Source of the DNA: Pseudomonadota bacterium
GTDB lineage: Bacteria; Pseudomonadota; Gammaproteobacteria; Arenicellales; UBA868
Assembly: GCA_018672825.1 (NCBI GenBank)
Contig: JABHUE010000145.1
Coordinates: 26,279 to 90,278 of the forward strand
Reading direction: 5' to 3'
DNA length: 64,000 bases
The notes below the pieces were generated by a model, which worked only from the letters and a program-made list of their open reading frames with translations, did no database searches and was not told where the DNA came from. Shown in pieces: positions 53,573-64,000 of this stretch. Made by a program: the position numbers and the translations under genes. The stretch's first letter is position 1, and the number at the start of each line of letters is the position of its first letter.

Positions 53573-53656
53573 TTAAAATATTGTGCTGGTGCGAGCGATG
53601 TGCCCTAACCCTCCTGCCAACAACCTACTCCCTGCTTTTACCGATACCATCACCGT

Positions 53657-54136
53657 TTAAGCAATTCCTTCTTCGATACCCGCGGCCAGAATCGCATTCC
53701 GCCGCATTTTGTCGTATCCGGTACTATCCTCCGCGACAAAGGATAAGGCCGTTGTTGGGCATGCTTCAACACACATCGGTTCGCCGCCGCATAAGTCGCA
53801 CTTAGTCACAACGCCTGAGTCAACGTCATAATTTATTGCCCCAAAGGGACAGGCGATCGTACACACTTTGCAGCCCACACAAACTTCGGCTGAAACTTCC
53901 TTTGCACCTGTCGATGAATTGACGGTTATGGCCTCAACAGGACAAACCACCATGCACCAAGCGCCTTCACACTGTGTGCACGTGGAGGGAACGTTTACAG
54001 CTCCACCGTCGAAAATCGTGATATCTATCACCGACTTTGAAGGATTAAACGCGCCAACCTTGCCGTATGAGCACATCATTTCGCACTGGTGACAACCGGT
54101 ACACGCATCTGCTTCCATGACCAATGCTTTATGCAT
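53657..54136 (-). CDS. Polyferredoxin-like 4Fe-4S electron-transfer protein associated with AOR
   Basis: CTGCHQCEMMC, CTQCEGAWCMVVCP, CVGCKVCTIACP, CDLCGGEPMCVEACP. Confidence 0.93.
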   Translation of the reverse strand: MHKALVMEADACTGCHQCEMMCSYGKVGAFNPSKSVIDITIFDGGAVNVPSTCTQCEGAWCMVVCPVEAITVNSSTGAKEVSAEVCVGCKVCTIACPFGAINYDVDSGVVTKCDLCGGEPMCVEACPTTALSFVAEDSTGYDKMRRNAILAAGIEEGIA

Positions 54137-54369
54137 ATCGAATTCCTTTAAAATACACTCAAATTACGTTTAAGAAGTCTGCGACATCTCCTTTCGCTGA
54201 CCCCAATACCACCACTATATTACATTAGACGCGCTCAGTGAAACAGCTTCTGGGACGATACTGATCCCAAAATCATCAGTCGAAATTCCACATTGATTAC
54301 ATGATTATTTTGGCTTATCACTCACGCCAACCCATAAACGTTTTAGAACCTTAAACACTTTCAGGATAG

Positions 54370-55557
54370 GTGCAAATGTCAGACGCCAAGAAAATGATCT
54401 TAATGACTCTGAAGCTGCTGATTGTGGCGGCTCTCTTCGGGATTATTTTCTATAACGTCAACTGGATTGATACGGTCACGCATACCGATTTAAACGGGCA
54501 TACCAATAAGCGCGAAGGCGCCGTCATTGGACCCTGGGATCAAAATCAAATCCAGTTTCAATTTAAGGACACTGAACAACAAGTTTCGATCAAAACGGGG
54601 GTCCAGGCCAATGGCTCTATGCTCTCCGTTTCGCCCGGTCTGCCGACTTATGTCCGAAATCTAGATGGCCCACTGTTCGCCGCGGGCGCCTTTTTGTTTT
54701 TTCTTTTTTTCTTGATTATTAACTCAAGATGGTGGTTTTTACTCCGCGCCAACGGATTAAACGTGCGATTTCTCGAGGCGCAGAAATATGGGTGGATCGG
54801 ACTTTTTTTTAGCAACGCGCTACCGGGCGCCACAGGCGGAGATGTTATTAAGGCGGTTTACATTGCCCGGCACTGCTCCGGCGATAAAGTGCGCGCTATT
54901 GTCTCGATATTTGTTGATCGAGTTATTGGGCTTGTGTCTTTACTTTTCGTAGGCTTTATGGCCAGTCTTATGGCGATGGATCGCTTTCCTGTGTTTGCGA
55001 GCACAATCTGGCTTACTGGTATCGGTGTCTTATTTTTCTGCTTTTTATTAGTGAGTCCTAGCCTGCGAAAATTGATCCGATTTGATGCCATCGTCTCATG
55101 GCTGCCGCAGAAAATTGGCAAACTGATAAGTGAGCTTGATCAGGCGATCCTTTATTATCGTGAACATCTACAGGGAATCGGCCTTTGGATTCTCGCGAGC
55201 CCGCTGATCTACACATTGTTTATTGGTAGTTTTTACCTGATGTCGGAGAGTCTCGGGGTCGGCATTTCGCTCAAAGATTTATTTTTTATTGTGCCCGTAG
55301 CATCAGTTATTCAGGGAATTCCTATTGCGCCCGCAGGCTGGGGTATCGGGGAAGCCGCCTACGGCGCACTCATCGGAAAATTTGGGGCTGTCAGCCTTCC
55401 GGAAACCGTTGACGCCGAACAGATTATGAGAACCCGGGGCGTTGCGCTTTCAATTTTGCACCGAGTTCATGTCGTAGCATGGTCACTTCTGGGCGGGCTC
55501 TTCGTATTACTTGATAGAAAGCGTGAAGTTGAAAACCCGCCTAAAACGCCTCAATAA
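54370..55557 (+). CDS. Lysylphosphatidylglycerol synthase TM region/UPF0104-type flippase-like membrane protein
   Basis: FSNALPGATGGDVIKAVYIAR; VIQGIPIAPAGWGIGEAAYG. Confidence 0.85.
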   Translation: MQMSDAKKMILMTLKLLIVAALFGIIFYNVNWIDTVTHTDLNGHTNKREGAVIGPWDQNQIQFQFKDTEQQVSIKTGVQANGSMLSVSPGLPTYVRNLDGPLFAAGAFLFFLFFLIINSRWWFLLRANGLNVRFLEAQKYGWIGLFFSNALPGATGGDVIKAVYIARHCSGDKVRAIVSIFVDRVIGLVSLLFVGFMASLMAMDRFPVFASTIWLTGIGVLFFCFLLVSPSLRKLIRFDAIVSWLPQKIGKLISELDQAILYYREHLQGIGLWILASPLIYTLFIGSFYLMSESLGVGISLKDLFFIVPVASVIQGIPIAPAGWGIGEAAYGALIGKFGAVSLPETVDAEQIMRTRGVALSILHRVHVVAWSLLGGLFVLLDRKREVENPPKTPQ

Positions 55558-55577
55558 ATCCAAACGAGAGCAATATT

Positions 55578-56177
55578 TTGACAGTATCTGACTCCTATCC
55601 TCACTTCGCGACCCGGCCGAAGCCGCACGCCGACGGCACGCTATCAGTGACGATTACGCATCTAGAAATGAAGCGGGCGCCATCGGGGCGCGCACTTGAA
55701 TCTCCAGGCAGCGGGCTTGCGATTCTTCGAATCAAGCGCCCTACCGCTCCTTTTTATCGCTTCCTTTACAACCAAGTCGGTGCACGCTGGCTGTGGTACG
55801 AACGACGCGCGATGTCGGATAAAACGCTTAATGAAATTTTGAGTCACGAGAAGAACCATGTTTACGTCTTGCATCATGATGGTGATCCAGCGGGTTTCGT
55901 GGAGCTGAATCACCGGGATCAAAATGAAACCGAGCTGGCCTATTTTGGTCTTTTGCCAGCGCATATCGGAAAACGGCTGGGGCCCTGGTTTCTGGATTGG
56001 GCGGTTCGAACTGCTTGGCATACCCGTCCCAAACGAATCATCGTCAATACCTGCAATCTGGATCATCCTAAAGCCATCATCGTCTACCAACGAGCAGGCT
56101 TCAGGCCCTACCACCAAGAAGAGAAAACGATATCAGACCCACGTCAATCGCCGTTATGGAACACACCACCCGAGTAA
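55578..56177 (+). CDS. GNAT family N-acetyltransferase
   Basis: LAYFGLLPAHIGKRLGPWFLDWAV...NTCNLDHPKAIIVYQRAGF. Confidence 0.87.
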   Translation: MTVSDSYPHFATRPKPHADGTLSVTITHLEMKRAPSGRALESPGSGLAILRIKRPTAPFYRFLYNQVGARWLWYERRAMSDKTLNEILSHEKNHVYVLHHDGDPAGFVELNHRDQNETELAYFGLLPAHIGKRLGPWFLDWAVRTAWHTRPKRIIVNTCNLDHPKAIIVYQRAGFRPYHQEEKTISDPRQSPLWNTPPE

Positions 56178-56238
56178 GGGAAATCAATGAACCTGGAGAT
56201 CGGTTCACGACTAGAAAATTCAGATAACGGTGTTCTCT

Positions 56239-58131
56239 TCAGGAGACCTCTGCCTGATCTCCTCTCCGGCTCAGCCACTCCTTTCGGTCTGGCGATCGTT
56301 TGCGTGCAAGCAGAAGATCAAGCATTGAGTCGGTCTTCTTTCCAGCATCCAGGCTGAGCTTAATGAGCCTCCGGGAACTTGCATCCATCGTCGTTTCTCG
56401 CAATTGCGCAGGGTTCATCTCGCCTAATCCCTTAAATCGCTGAACATTTACCGCACCCCTAATTTTTTCATTTTTTATCCTCTCAAGCGCTAATTCTTTT
56501 TCAGCGTCATCAAGTGCGTAAGCCACATGTTTGCCCACGTCAATTCGATAAAGAGGCGGCATTGACACGCATATTCGACCCGTCTCTACAAGCGGTCTGA
56601 AATGCCGGACGAAAAGTGCGCACAACAAAGTCGCAATATGCGCCCCATCCGAATCGGCATCAGCGAGAATGCAAACCCGTCCGTAACGAAGACCGGATGT
56701 ATCGGTCGAGCCCGGATCAACCCCTAAGGCAACCGCGATATCATGAACAGACTGTGATCCGAGCACTTCTGCGGAATCAACTTCCCAGGTATTCAAAATT
56801 TTTCCCCTCAGGGGCAAGATCGCCTGAAACTCCCTATCCCGCGCCTGCTTGGCTGAACCACCAGCAGAATCACCCTCAACCAGAAAAATTTCTGTCCTCT
56901 CCAGATCTTCGCTCGTGCAATCTGCGAGTTTGCCGGGTAGTGTTGGCCCCGTCGTCGCCTTCTTCCGCTCAACCTGTCTCGCAGATCGCATCCGTAATTG
57001 CGCGCTTTCGATTGCAAGATTTGCAATCTGTTCTCCTTTTTCGGAATTTTGATTAAGCCAAAGACTAAATTGATCCTTAACAACGGCGGCTGTGACTGAT
57101 GCGGCATCACGAGACGAAAGACGGTCTTTGGTTTGGCCGCTAAACTGGGGGTCTTTCATTCGCAACGATAGTACATAGGCACACTTCTGCCAGACGTCTT
57201 CAGGCGCAATCTTTACGCCGCGAGGAACCAAAGAACGGAACTCGCAAAATTCACGAATAGCCTCGGTCAGTCCAGTTCGAAATCCACTGACATGACTTCC
57301 CCCTTGGGTGGTCGGGATCAAATTAACATAGCTTTCCTCAAATCGCTCCGATCCCTCGCTAAACCAAGTTAGCGCCCAATCAACCTGTTGCTCTTTTTGC
57401 ATGACATGCCCGACATGGGGCGGGTCTGGCACCAGCGCCGAACTGCCCAGTTGGGCCACCAAATAATCGAGCAGTCCATCCTCGTATTCCCAGCTTTCAT
57501 CATTTTTCTTGTTCCCTTGATCAAAAAAGTCGATTCGAAGGCCGGAACAGAGGACTGCTTTTGCGCGAAGCAGTCTTTTAAGGCGCGAAACTGAGATCGA
57601 CGGAGAATCAAAAAAGATCGGATCTGGCCAAAATTGAATCGTGGTGCCTGTATTTCGGGCACCTACCTTGCCAACAGGCTTTAACGGCCCTGTCGGCACA
57701 CCATCTCGAAAACGCATAGCGAACTCTTTACCATTTCGCTTTACCTTAACCTCGAGACTGCTCGAAAGCGCATTCACCACCGATACGCCGACCCCGTGAA
57801 GACCGCCGGAGAAAGTATAAGATTTATCCGAAAACTTTCCACCTGCATGGAGTCTGGTCAAAATGACCTCAACCGCACTGACCTTCTCCCCTTTATGTTG
57901 ATCGACCGGCATACCCCGACCATCATCTGAAACTGAGACAGAATCGTCTTTGTGTAACGTGACTGAAATTCGCCGCGCGTAACCGCCAATGGCTTCATCG
58001 ACACTGTTGTCCACCACCTCCTGAATAAGGTGGTTAGGTCGATCGGTCTGGGTATACATCCCGGGGCGTTTGCGCACCGGCTGTAGCCCTGTAAGGACTT
58101 CAATCGCAGAAGCGTCGTAATTTGCCGCCAT
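56239..58131 (-). CDS. parE: DNA topoisomerase IV subunit B
   Basis: GHKL ATPase EVVDNSVDEAIGGYA; EGDSAGGSAKQARDREFQAILPLRGKILN. Confidence 0.97.
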   Translation of the reverse strand: MAANYDASAIEVLTGLQPVRKRPGMYTQTDRPNHLIQEVVDNSVDEAIGGYARRISVTLHKDDSVSVSDDGRGMPVDQHKGEKVSAVEVILTRLHAGGKFSDKSYTFSGGLHGVGVSVVNALSSSLEVKVKRNGKEFAMRFRDGVPTGPLKPVGKVGARNTGTTIQFWPDPIFFDSPSISVSRLKRLLRAKAVLCSGLRIDFFDQGNKKNDESWEYEDGLLDYLVAQLGSSALVPDPPHVGHVMQKEQQVDWALTWFSEGSERFEESYVNLIPTTQGGSHVSGFRTGLTEAIREFCEFRSLVPRGVKIAPEDVWQKCAYVLSLRMKDPQFSGQTKDRLSSRDAASVTAAVVKDQFSLWLNQNSEKGEQIANLAIESAQLRMRSARQVERKKATTGPTLPGKLADCTSEDLERTEIFLVEGDSAGGSAKQARDREFQAILPLRGKILNTWEVDSAEVLGSQSVHDIAVALGVDPGSTDTSGLRYGRVCILADADSDGAHIATLLCALFVRHFRPLVETGRICVSMPPLYRIDVGKHVAYALDDAEKELALERIKNEKIRGAVNVQRFKGLGEMNPAQLRETTMDASSRRLIKLSLDAGKKTDSMLDLLLARKRSPDRKEWLSRRGDQAEVS

Positions 58132-58325
58132 GATTCAAATACGCAGGTCTTAGGATGCGGGCAATCATACACGAACCGATCTTTGTTTTAGAGCATTTAA
58201 AAGGGGTATCATTGGAATTCGTCACAGATTTTTGCAACTCTGGAACGCGGCGCCAGTGCTGAGATAAAATCTACCCGATTTAAACGAGTTGCAGCACTCT
58301 GTTCATCGACAAACGAGGCTTGGCC

Positions 58326-58571
58326 ATGGCCAAACAAACCCCATCACGGGTTGGTGATTTTGAAAAATCCTTATCGGAGCTCGAGAAGATCGTCGAGCGC
58401 ATGGAGGACGGCGAACAATCTCTGGAGATATCTCTCAAAGATTTTGAGCGCGGGATGACGCTCGTACGACAGTGCCGAGACAGTCTCGTAAGCGCTGAGG
58501 CCAAAGTCCAGCAACTGATCGAAAAAAATGGGAAACTGGAATCGGTCTCTCTTGATTCAGATAAAACATAA
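58326..58571 (+). CDS. xseB: Exodeoxyribonuclease VII small subunit
   Basis: FEKSLSELEKIVERMEDGEQSLEISLKDFERGM. Confidence 0.95.
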   Translation: MAKQTPSRVGDFEKSLSELEKIVERMEDGEQSLEISLKDFERGMTLVRQCRDSLVSAEAKVQQLIEKNGKLESVSLDSDKT

Positions 58572-58573
58572 TC

Positions 58574-59467
58574 GTGGATCATGACCTCAGCGTAAATTGG
58601 TCACGTTGGCGGGAGCGCGTAGATAACCAGCTCAACACGCTGATCCCCCAGCCCCATATCTCTCCTGTCACCCTGCACGAAGCGATGCGTTATGCCAGTA
58701 TTGGAGCAGGTAAACGCTACCGTGCTGCTCTGGTTTATGCCTCAGGACAAGCCTTGGGAGCTGAGGATGCCCAACTTGATAACGCCGCCTGTGCGGTAGA
58801 GCTTACTCATGCATTCTCTTTGGTTCATGACGATTTACCCGCAATGGATGACGATGATCTAAGGCGGGGTAAACCGTCGTGCCATCGCGCTTTCGACGAA
58901 GCAACTGCGATTCTTGCCGGTGATGCACTCCAGACGCTAGCCTTCGAAGTGCTAAGCGCAAAAAATGACAGTGCCAGTTTTACTGAAAATCAACTGGAAA
59001 TGATTCGAACTTTGGCCATTGCTACCGGATCACTCGGTCTCGCAGGTGGGCAGGTTATTGATTTGAGCCTAGTTTCGCAATCCGCGAAGACGGATACGTT
59101 GAAAACAATGCACCAAATGAAAACAGGCGCGCTCATTGAAGCATCTGTTCAACTCGGCGGCCTAAGCGCATTTGCCGACTCAAAACAGCTTGAGAGACTG
59201 CGCCACTTTTCAAGACCGCTCGGGCTCGCGTTCCAGGTTGTTGATGATATTTTAGATGGCGCGGCGGATACGGCAACACTGGGGAAGCCCGCTGGCGCCG
59301 ATCAGGAGAAAATGAAACCCACCTATCTCAGTGTTATGGGAGAAACAGCTGCGAGGGACTATGCCAAAGAGCTTATTGATAGTGCAATTCAGGCGCTTGA
59401 CGGGGCTAATCTTGAAGGTAGACTGCTGACCGCTCTGGCTAAGTTCACTTTAGAACGATCGTTCTAG
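58574..59467 (+). CDS. ispA: Farnesyl diphosphate synthase
   Basis: VHDDLPAMDDDDLRRGKPSCH (FARM) and FQVVDDILDGAAD (SARM); GTG start. Confidence 0.95.
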   Translation: MDHDLSVNWSRWRERVDNQLNTLIPQPHISPVTLHEAMRYASIGAGKRYRAALVYASGQALGAEDAQLDNAACAVELTHAFSLVHDDLPAMDDDDLRRGKPSCHRAFDEATAILAGDALQTLAFEVLSAKNDSASFTENQLEMIRTLAIATGSLGLAGGQVIDLSLVSQSAKTDTLKTMHQMKTGALIEASVQLGGLSAFADSKQLERLRHFSRPLGLAFQVVDDILDGAADTATLGKPAGADQEKMKPTYLSVMGETAARDYAKELIDSAIQALDGANLEGRLLTALAKFTLERSF

Positions 59468-59526
59468 CGATAATGTTCTGGAAATAATCTTCGTCTTCAT
59501 ACTTTTATCTGACGACTTTCAGTCCT

Positions 59527-61404
59527 ATGCCTTCCAAACAATCCAGCTCTTTTCTAAATCAGATTGATACACCTGCTGACCTGCGCGCGCTGCCGACGAA
59601 GGCGCTAGAACCTCTAGCTGATGAACTCAGGGAATATCTAATCGATATCGTTTCTGAGACGGGTGGACACCTCGCACCTGGCCTCGGCACTGTCGAACTT
59701 GCGATCGCACTGCACTATGTATTCAACACACCTGTCGATAAATTGGTATGGGATATTGGTCACCAAGCCTATCCCCACAAAATTCTGACGGGTCGACGGG
59801 AACAAATGCAGACCATTCGAAAAGCGGGCGGGCTATCCGGCTTTTTGAAACGAACCGAAAGCGAGTTTGATAGTTTCGGTGCTGGTCATTCGAGCACGTC
59901 GATTAGTGCCGCTCTTGGAATGGCAATCGCCGCAAAAATAAAGGGGGAATCAAACCAGGTCGTCGCGATTATTGGCGACGGTGCGCTTACCGCGGGTCAG
60001 GCCATGGAGGCGCTCAATAATGCTGGTGATCTCGACGCCAATTTACTCGTGGTTCTGAATGACAATGAAATGTCGATCTCAAGAAACGTCGGCGCGCTAT
60101 CCAATTACCTCGCTCGAATCCTTTCAGGCCGAGCTTATACATCGGCTCGCGAAGGAAGCAAAACCGTGCTCGGCACCGTGCCGCCGGTGCAAGCTTTTGC
60201 TCGCCGATGGGAAGAACACCTGAAAGGCATGGTCATGCCGAGCACGTTGTTTGAAGAGCTTGGTTTTAACTATATCGGGCCAATCGATGGGCATGATATC
60301 CATACGCTCGTTGCGACTCTTACGAACATGAAATCGATGACCGGGCCACGCTTTCTCCACATCGCCACTCAAAAAGGTAAAGGTTTTAAACCTGCTGAGG
60401 GCGAGCCCATCGCCTATCATGGCATTGGACCTTTTAATCCAGACACCGGAAAAGTTGAAAAGAAGCCTAGCCAAAGAACATATACCCAGGTTTTTGGTGA
60501 CTGGCTCTGCGATATGGCAGCAGAAGACAACCGACTCATCGGAATAACGCCTGCGATGCGCGAGGGATCAGGGCTTGTTCGATTTGCCGAGCAGTATCCT
60601 GATCGATATTTTGACGTTGGAATTGCTGAGCAACATGCCCTCACATTTGCTGCAGGAGCCGCATGCGACGGACTCAAGCCCGTCGTTGCGATTTACTCGA
60701 CTTTTCTACAACGCGCCTACGATCAGTTGATTCACGACATTAGCGTTCAGAATCTTGATGTCACTTTTGGGATTGATCGCTCGGGAATTGTTGGGGCAGA
60801 CGGTCCCACTCATCAAGGTGCTTTTGATCTGAGTTTCTTGCGTTGCGTGCCTAACATGGTTCTGCTCGCACCCTCTAACGAATCAGAATGTCGCGATATG
60901 CTCTACACCGCCTTTCTTTACAACGGTCCGGCAGCGGTAAGGTATCCCCGTGGATCCGGGCCCGGTGAAGTTGAATCTACAGAAATGAGGGCTATTCCCA
61001 TCGGGAAAGGTGTTGTAAAACAATCGGGCACCCGTGTCGCTTTGCTTGCGTTTGGCACAATGGTCAATCCTGCTCTTGCAGCAGGCATCGAGCTGGATGC
61101 GACTGTGGTCAACATGAGGAGCGTGAAACCCTTGGACAACGAGCTCATTCTGGAAATGGCCGAGTCTCATGAGATCGTCGTTTCGATAGAGGAAAATACT
61201 ATTAAGGGTGGCGCAGGTGCAGGGATCGCTGAGGTGTTATCCGCAGCCGGATGTCCCACTCCAATTCTTATCTTGGGACTGCCTGATCAACATGTCGATC
61301 AAGGTGAGACGGGGCCAGTCCTTACTGATTTAGGCCTAGATGCGGCCGGGATCGTTGCTTCTGTTAGAAAAAGAATGGCGCTGAAGACAACGGCTTCACG
61401 CTAA
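59527..61404 (+). CDS. dxs: 1-deoxy-D-xylulose-5-phosphate synthase
   Basis: [36 protein letters not shown]. Confidence 0.98.
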   Translation: MPSKQSSSFLNQIDTPADLRALPTKALEPLADELREYLIDIVSETGGHLAPGLGTVELAIALHYVFNTPVDKLVWDIGHQAYPHKILTGRREQMQTIRKAGGLSGFLKRTESEFDSFGAGHSSTSISAALGMAIAAKIKGESNQVVAIIGDGALTAGQAMEALNNAGDLDANLLVVLNDNEMSISRNVGALSNYLARILSGRAYTSAREGSKTVLGTVPPVQAFARRWEEHLKGMVMPSTLFEELGFNYIGPIDGHDIHTLVATLTNMKSMTGPRFLHIATQKGKGFKPAEGEPIAYHGIGPFNPDTGKVEKKPSQRTYTQVFGDWLCDMAAEDNRLIGITPAMREGSGLVRFAEQYPDRYFDVGIAEQHALTFAAGAACDGLKPVVAIYSTFLQRAYDQLIHDISVQNLDVTFGIDRSGIVGADGPTHQGAFDLSFLRCVPNMVLLAPSNESECRDMLYTAFLYNGPAAVRYPRGSGPGEVESTEMRAIPIGKGVVKQSGTRVALLAFGTMVNPALAAGIELDATVVNMRSVKPLDNELILEMAESHEIVVSIEENTIKGGAGAGIAEVLSAAGCPTPILILGLPDQHVDQGETGPVLTDLGLDAAGIVASVRKRMALKTTASR

Positions 61405-61462
61405 GCTGTTTGTTTTTCAGATAAAATACTCCAATACCATCAAACTATTCCTGAAACCTCAC

Positions 61463-62278
61463 ATGCTCGAAATAGAAACCGAATCTCACAACGTGAACGA
61501 AATCGAGGACGTCCAGGGGAGTCCTGACACTCGAAATATCACCATAGACAAAGTCGGCGTTAAAGATCTCCGTCACCCGGTCCGTATTCAGGATAGGAGT
61601 GGTCATGATCAGCACACTGTTGCTAACTTCAGTATGTTTGTTGAGCTGCCCCATAATTTCAAGGGCACTCACATGTCACGATTTGTTGAGATATTGAGTC
61701 GTCATGAAAGGGAAATATCGGTTCAATCTTTTCGCTCAATGTTGCAGGAAACTCGTGATCACTTGGATGCCGGCACGAGTCATATCGAAATGGCGTTTCC
61801 ATTCTTCCTCGAAAAAGCAGCGCCAATAACCGGCGTCAAAAGTTTAATGGACTACCAGGTGACGTTCGTAGGCGAGGCGATTGATGATGAAGTCTCGACG
61901 GAGGTTAGAGTCGTAGTGCCGGTCACCAGCTTGTGCCCATGTTCAAAGAAAATTTCTCAATACGGCGCTCACAACCAGCGGTCTCACGTCACCGTCGCGG
62001 TAAAATCTAAGGCGTTCATCTGGATCGAGGAAATCATCGATATTGTGGAGCAAGAAGCCAGCTGTGAGCTCTACGGACTGTTAAAACGTCCTGATGAAAA
62101 ATATGTCACTGAAAAAGCTTACGAGAATCCCAAATTCGTTGAGGATATGGTTCGTGACGTTGCCGGAAGACTCAATAGCGACGATCGCATTTTAAAGTAC
62201 ACGGTAGAAGCTGAGAACTTCGAATCCATCCATAATCACTCAGCCTACGCGCAGATCAATTTCTCTCGCGATCTCTAA
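61463..62278 (+). CDS. folE2: GTP cyclohydrolase I type 2 (FolE2)
   Basis: [25 protein letters not shown]. Confidence 0.95.
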   Translation: MLEIETESHNVNEIEDVQGSPDTRNITIDKVGVKDLRHPVRIQDRSGHDQHTVANFSMFVELPHNFKGTHMSRFVEILSRHEREISVQSFRSMLQETRDHLDAGTSHIEMAFPFFLEKAAPITGVKSLMDYQVTFVGEAIDDEVSTEVRVVVPVTSLCPCSKKISQYGAHNQRSHVTVAVKSKAFIWIEEIIDIVEQEASCELYGLLKRPDEKYVTEKAYENPKFVEDMVRDVAGRLNSDDRILKYTVEAENFESIHNHSAYAQINFSRDL

Positions 62279-62338
62279 CGTTACTAAAACACGGATTGAT
62301 TTTTTGGTGACTATTTGGCGTCACGATCGGTTTAACAA

Positions 62339-63376
62339 TTAATCGATCGGCGTCGGCCACGTATCGGAAAGACGATATCCAGTGGGCCAGGGGTCTTTCG
62401 GATCTATCATGTGTTGATGGGTGCCCGTAATCCAGGCGCGGCCTGCAACAGACGGTACGATCGCAGATTTTCCATTTGCTAATTGAGTCACCGCTTCGAT
62501 TTGACAATTAAATTCAGAATCAATCACTGATTCACCCACAAATCTATCCCCCGGCATCAGTAGACCGCGCTCATGCAACACCGCCATCCTCGCACTACAG
62601 CCAGTGCCGCACGGGGATCGATCTAATTTACCCGGTTGGATCACAACAGTATGCCGACCCCTGATTTGCCCCCCTTCTTCCTTAATTGGGCAGGTGAGCA
62701 TACAAAAAGAGAGGTGTGACCAGTTTTTATTCTCAGGGTGCGAAAAACCGATTTGCTCATTGGCCGCTCTTATGATTTTTTGTCCAGACGCAACCATGTC
62801 ACGTGCCTCGTCCGGCGAGACTGAAAAGCCAATTGACTCGGCATCAACTAAACAAAAACTATCCCCTCCGTACGCGGTATCGACCGAAATTGATCCCAGG
62901 CCTTCCACCTCAATCACTTGATCGAGCTTGTCGACGAATGATGGCACATTGGTAATTTGAACCGACGACACAACGCCATCCGAACAAAATGCCTTAGCTT
63001 TTACCAATCCGCCGGGTGCTTCCAATAGAACCTCAGTTACCGGCTCTTGCATCGGCAGAATTCCAGTCTCCAGAAGCACGGTCGCGACGCAAATCGCATT
63101 TGATCCAGACATCGGCGGGAAAAACGCCGCCTCCATGATAATAAACGCGGCATCAGCTCGAGGATCCACGGGAGGAACTAAAAGATTCGCGTGGCGAAAG
63201 ATTCCGCCTCGGGGCTCGTTGAGTAAGAAATCCCGCAAATCACTTTGCTGCTCCAGTGCGCGAGATTGGGTCCACAAGGTATCACCCTTCGGAGGCGACA
63301 CGCCACCAACTATGACGTCTCCAGGCTCCCCTTCTGCGTGACAACTAACAACCTGAATATTTTTTGAGCTGCGCAT
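62339..63376 (-). CDS. Proline racemase family (hydroxyproline epimerase/dehydratase-like)
   Basis: [46 protein letters not shown]. Confidence 0.9.
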   Translation of the reverse strand: MRSSKNIQVVSCHAEGEPGDVIVGGVSPPKGDTLWTQSRALEQQSDLRDFLLNEPRGGIFRHANLLVPPVDPRADAAFIIMEAAFFPPMSGSNAICVATVLLETGILPMQEPVTEVLLEAPGGLVKAKAFCSDGVVSSVQITNVPSFVDKLDQVIEVEGLGSISVDTAYGGDSFCLVDAESIGFSVSPDEARDMVASGQKIIRAANEQIGFSHPENKNWSHLSFCMLTCPIKEEGGQIRGRHTVVIQPGKLDRSPCGTGCSARMAVLHERGLLMPGDRFVGESVIDSEFNCQIEAVTQLANGKSAIVPSVAGRAWITGTHQHMIDPKDPWPTGYRLSDTWPTPID

Positions 63377-63419
63377 GACAGTAACTCCATTTTATTAATT
63401 TTCAATCTGAACTGACTTA

Positions 63420-63767
63420 TCAGATTAACGGGGGATCGAGCATTTGATCTGCCCACCAACTTTGATCGGGGCCTTGCCACTGAAAACGGATTAGATCAAC
63501 ACGGCCCTTGGAATCGAATTGTATCCCTTCATTATCAAGCAACCGCTGCTGTTCAGCATCAATTAATCCATCGGAGCGGATACTGATCTGGCCTCGACTA
63601 TTGATGACCCGATGCCACGGCACTGTGTCAGTAGGAGCGACCGCCATCGCGTAACCCGCCTGCCTCGCCGAACATCCCGCTAGTTTTGCAATCTGTCCGT
63701 AAGTCGCCACCTTCCCCCGCGGCACCCCCATCACCAACGTATAGATTCGTTGATAAACCCCGAGCAT
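63420..63767 (-). CDS. MGMT-fold alkyltransferase-like protein
   Basis: VPRGKVATYGQIAKLAG...VPWHRVINSRGQIS; no PCHR catalytic Cys (PWHR instead). Confidence 0.88.
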   Translation of the reverse strand: MLGVYQRIYTLVMGVPRGKVATYGQIAKLAGCSARQAGYAMAVAPTDTVPWHRVINSRGQISIRSDGLIDAEQQRLLDNEGIQFDSKGRVDLIRFQWQGPDQSWWADQMLDPPLI

Positions 63768-63790
63768 CTTAAAGTATCAGGATCAGCTGG

Positions 63791-64000
63791 CTAAGCGATT
63801 ACTTCCAGTCCGCCATCACCAAACAATATCTTGGCGAGCGTAACTATCGGCACCTTAAGGTCTGCCAATGCCTCACGACCGCCCTCCGAAGGTTTTTCAA
63901 TCGCACACCCGATCCCGCAAAGACATGCCTGGCTCTCATGGACCAACGATGACAACGCGCGTAAAGTTGCCCCCGTCGCCAAGAAATCATCGATAACTAA
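63791..64000 (-). CDS. Phosphoribosyltransferase, xanthine PRTase-like (partial, runs off window end)
   Basis: PRPP loop [34 protein letters not shown]. Confidence 0.75.
   Translation of the reverse strand, partial: LVIDDFLATGATLRALSSLVHESQACLCGIGCAIEKPSEGGREALADLKVPIVTLAKILFGDGGLEVIA

Noticed and set aside
55662-56117. 151-aa ORF antisense to a GNAT gene
   Set aside because: Shadow ORF; the plus-strand GNAT has clear acetyltransferase motifs.
1-64000. CRISPR arrays, IS elements, prophage, secondary-metabolite megasynthases, classic defence systems
   Set aside because: No regularly spaced repeats, transposase/integrase motifs, phage structural genes or defence-gene signatures were seen on either strand.

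Overview
The window reads as ordinary bacterial chromosome, probably from a marine gammaproteobacterium (inferred from gene content only). It is densely packed on both strands, with about 60 supportable protein genes and one tRNA-Arg(TCG). I saw no rRNA, CRISPR array, IS element or prophage. Core blocks include nei, rhlE-like helicase, uup, dapB-carA-carB-greA, mdh, rnd, mpl-dsbA, algC-like, parC, parE, xseB-ispA-dxs and folE2. Accessory blocks include a catabolic cluster (class-III aminotransferase, M24 ectoine-hydrolase-like peptidase, MFS, cupin, DAO oxidoreductase, RidA) and a DUF302 plus Met-rich repeat protein pair. There is also a tungsten-type aldehyde:ferredoxin oxidoreductase (AOR) operon carrying its own MoaA, MoaD-like and small unknown proteins. 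The most interesting items, all read directly from the sequence, are: (1) a compact pyrBI-style attenuator before carAB, with promoter, 28-codon leader ORF overlapping the carA start, U5 tract and intrinsic terminator; (2) the AOR cluster with a 96-aa unknown protein ending in GGG next to a MoaD-like protein ending in GG; (3) an untracked 50-aa membrane microprotein sharing an FSPxxNC...C...W pattern with a 127-aa protein about 2 kb away; (4) a secreted Met/Asn/Pro repeat protein paired with a secreted DUF302 protein.
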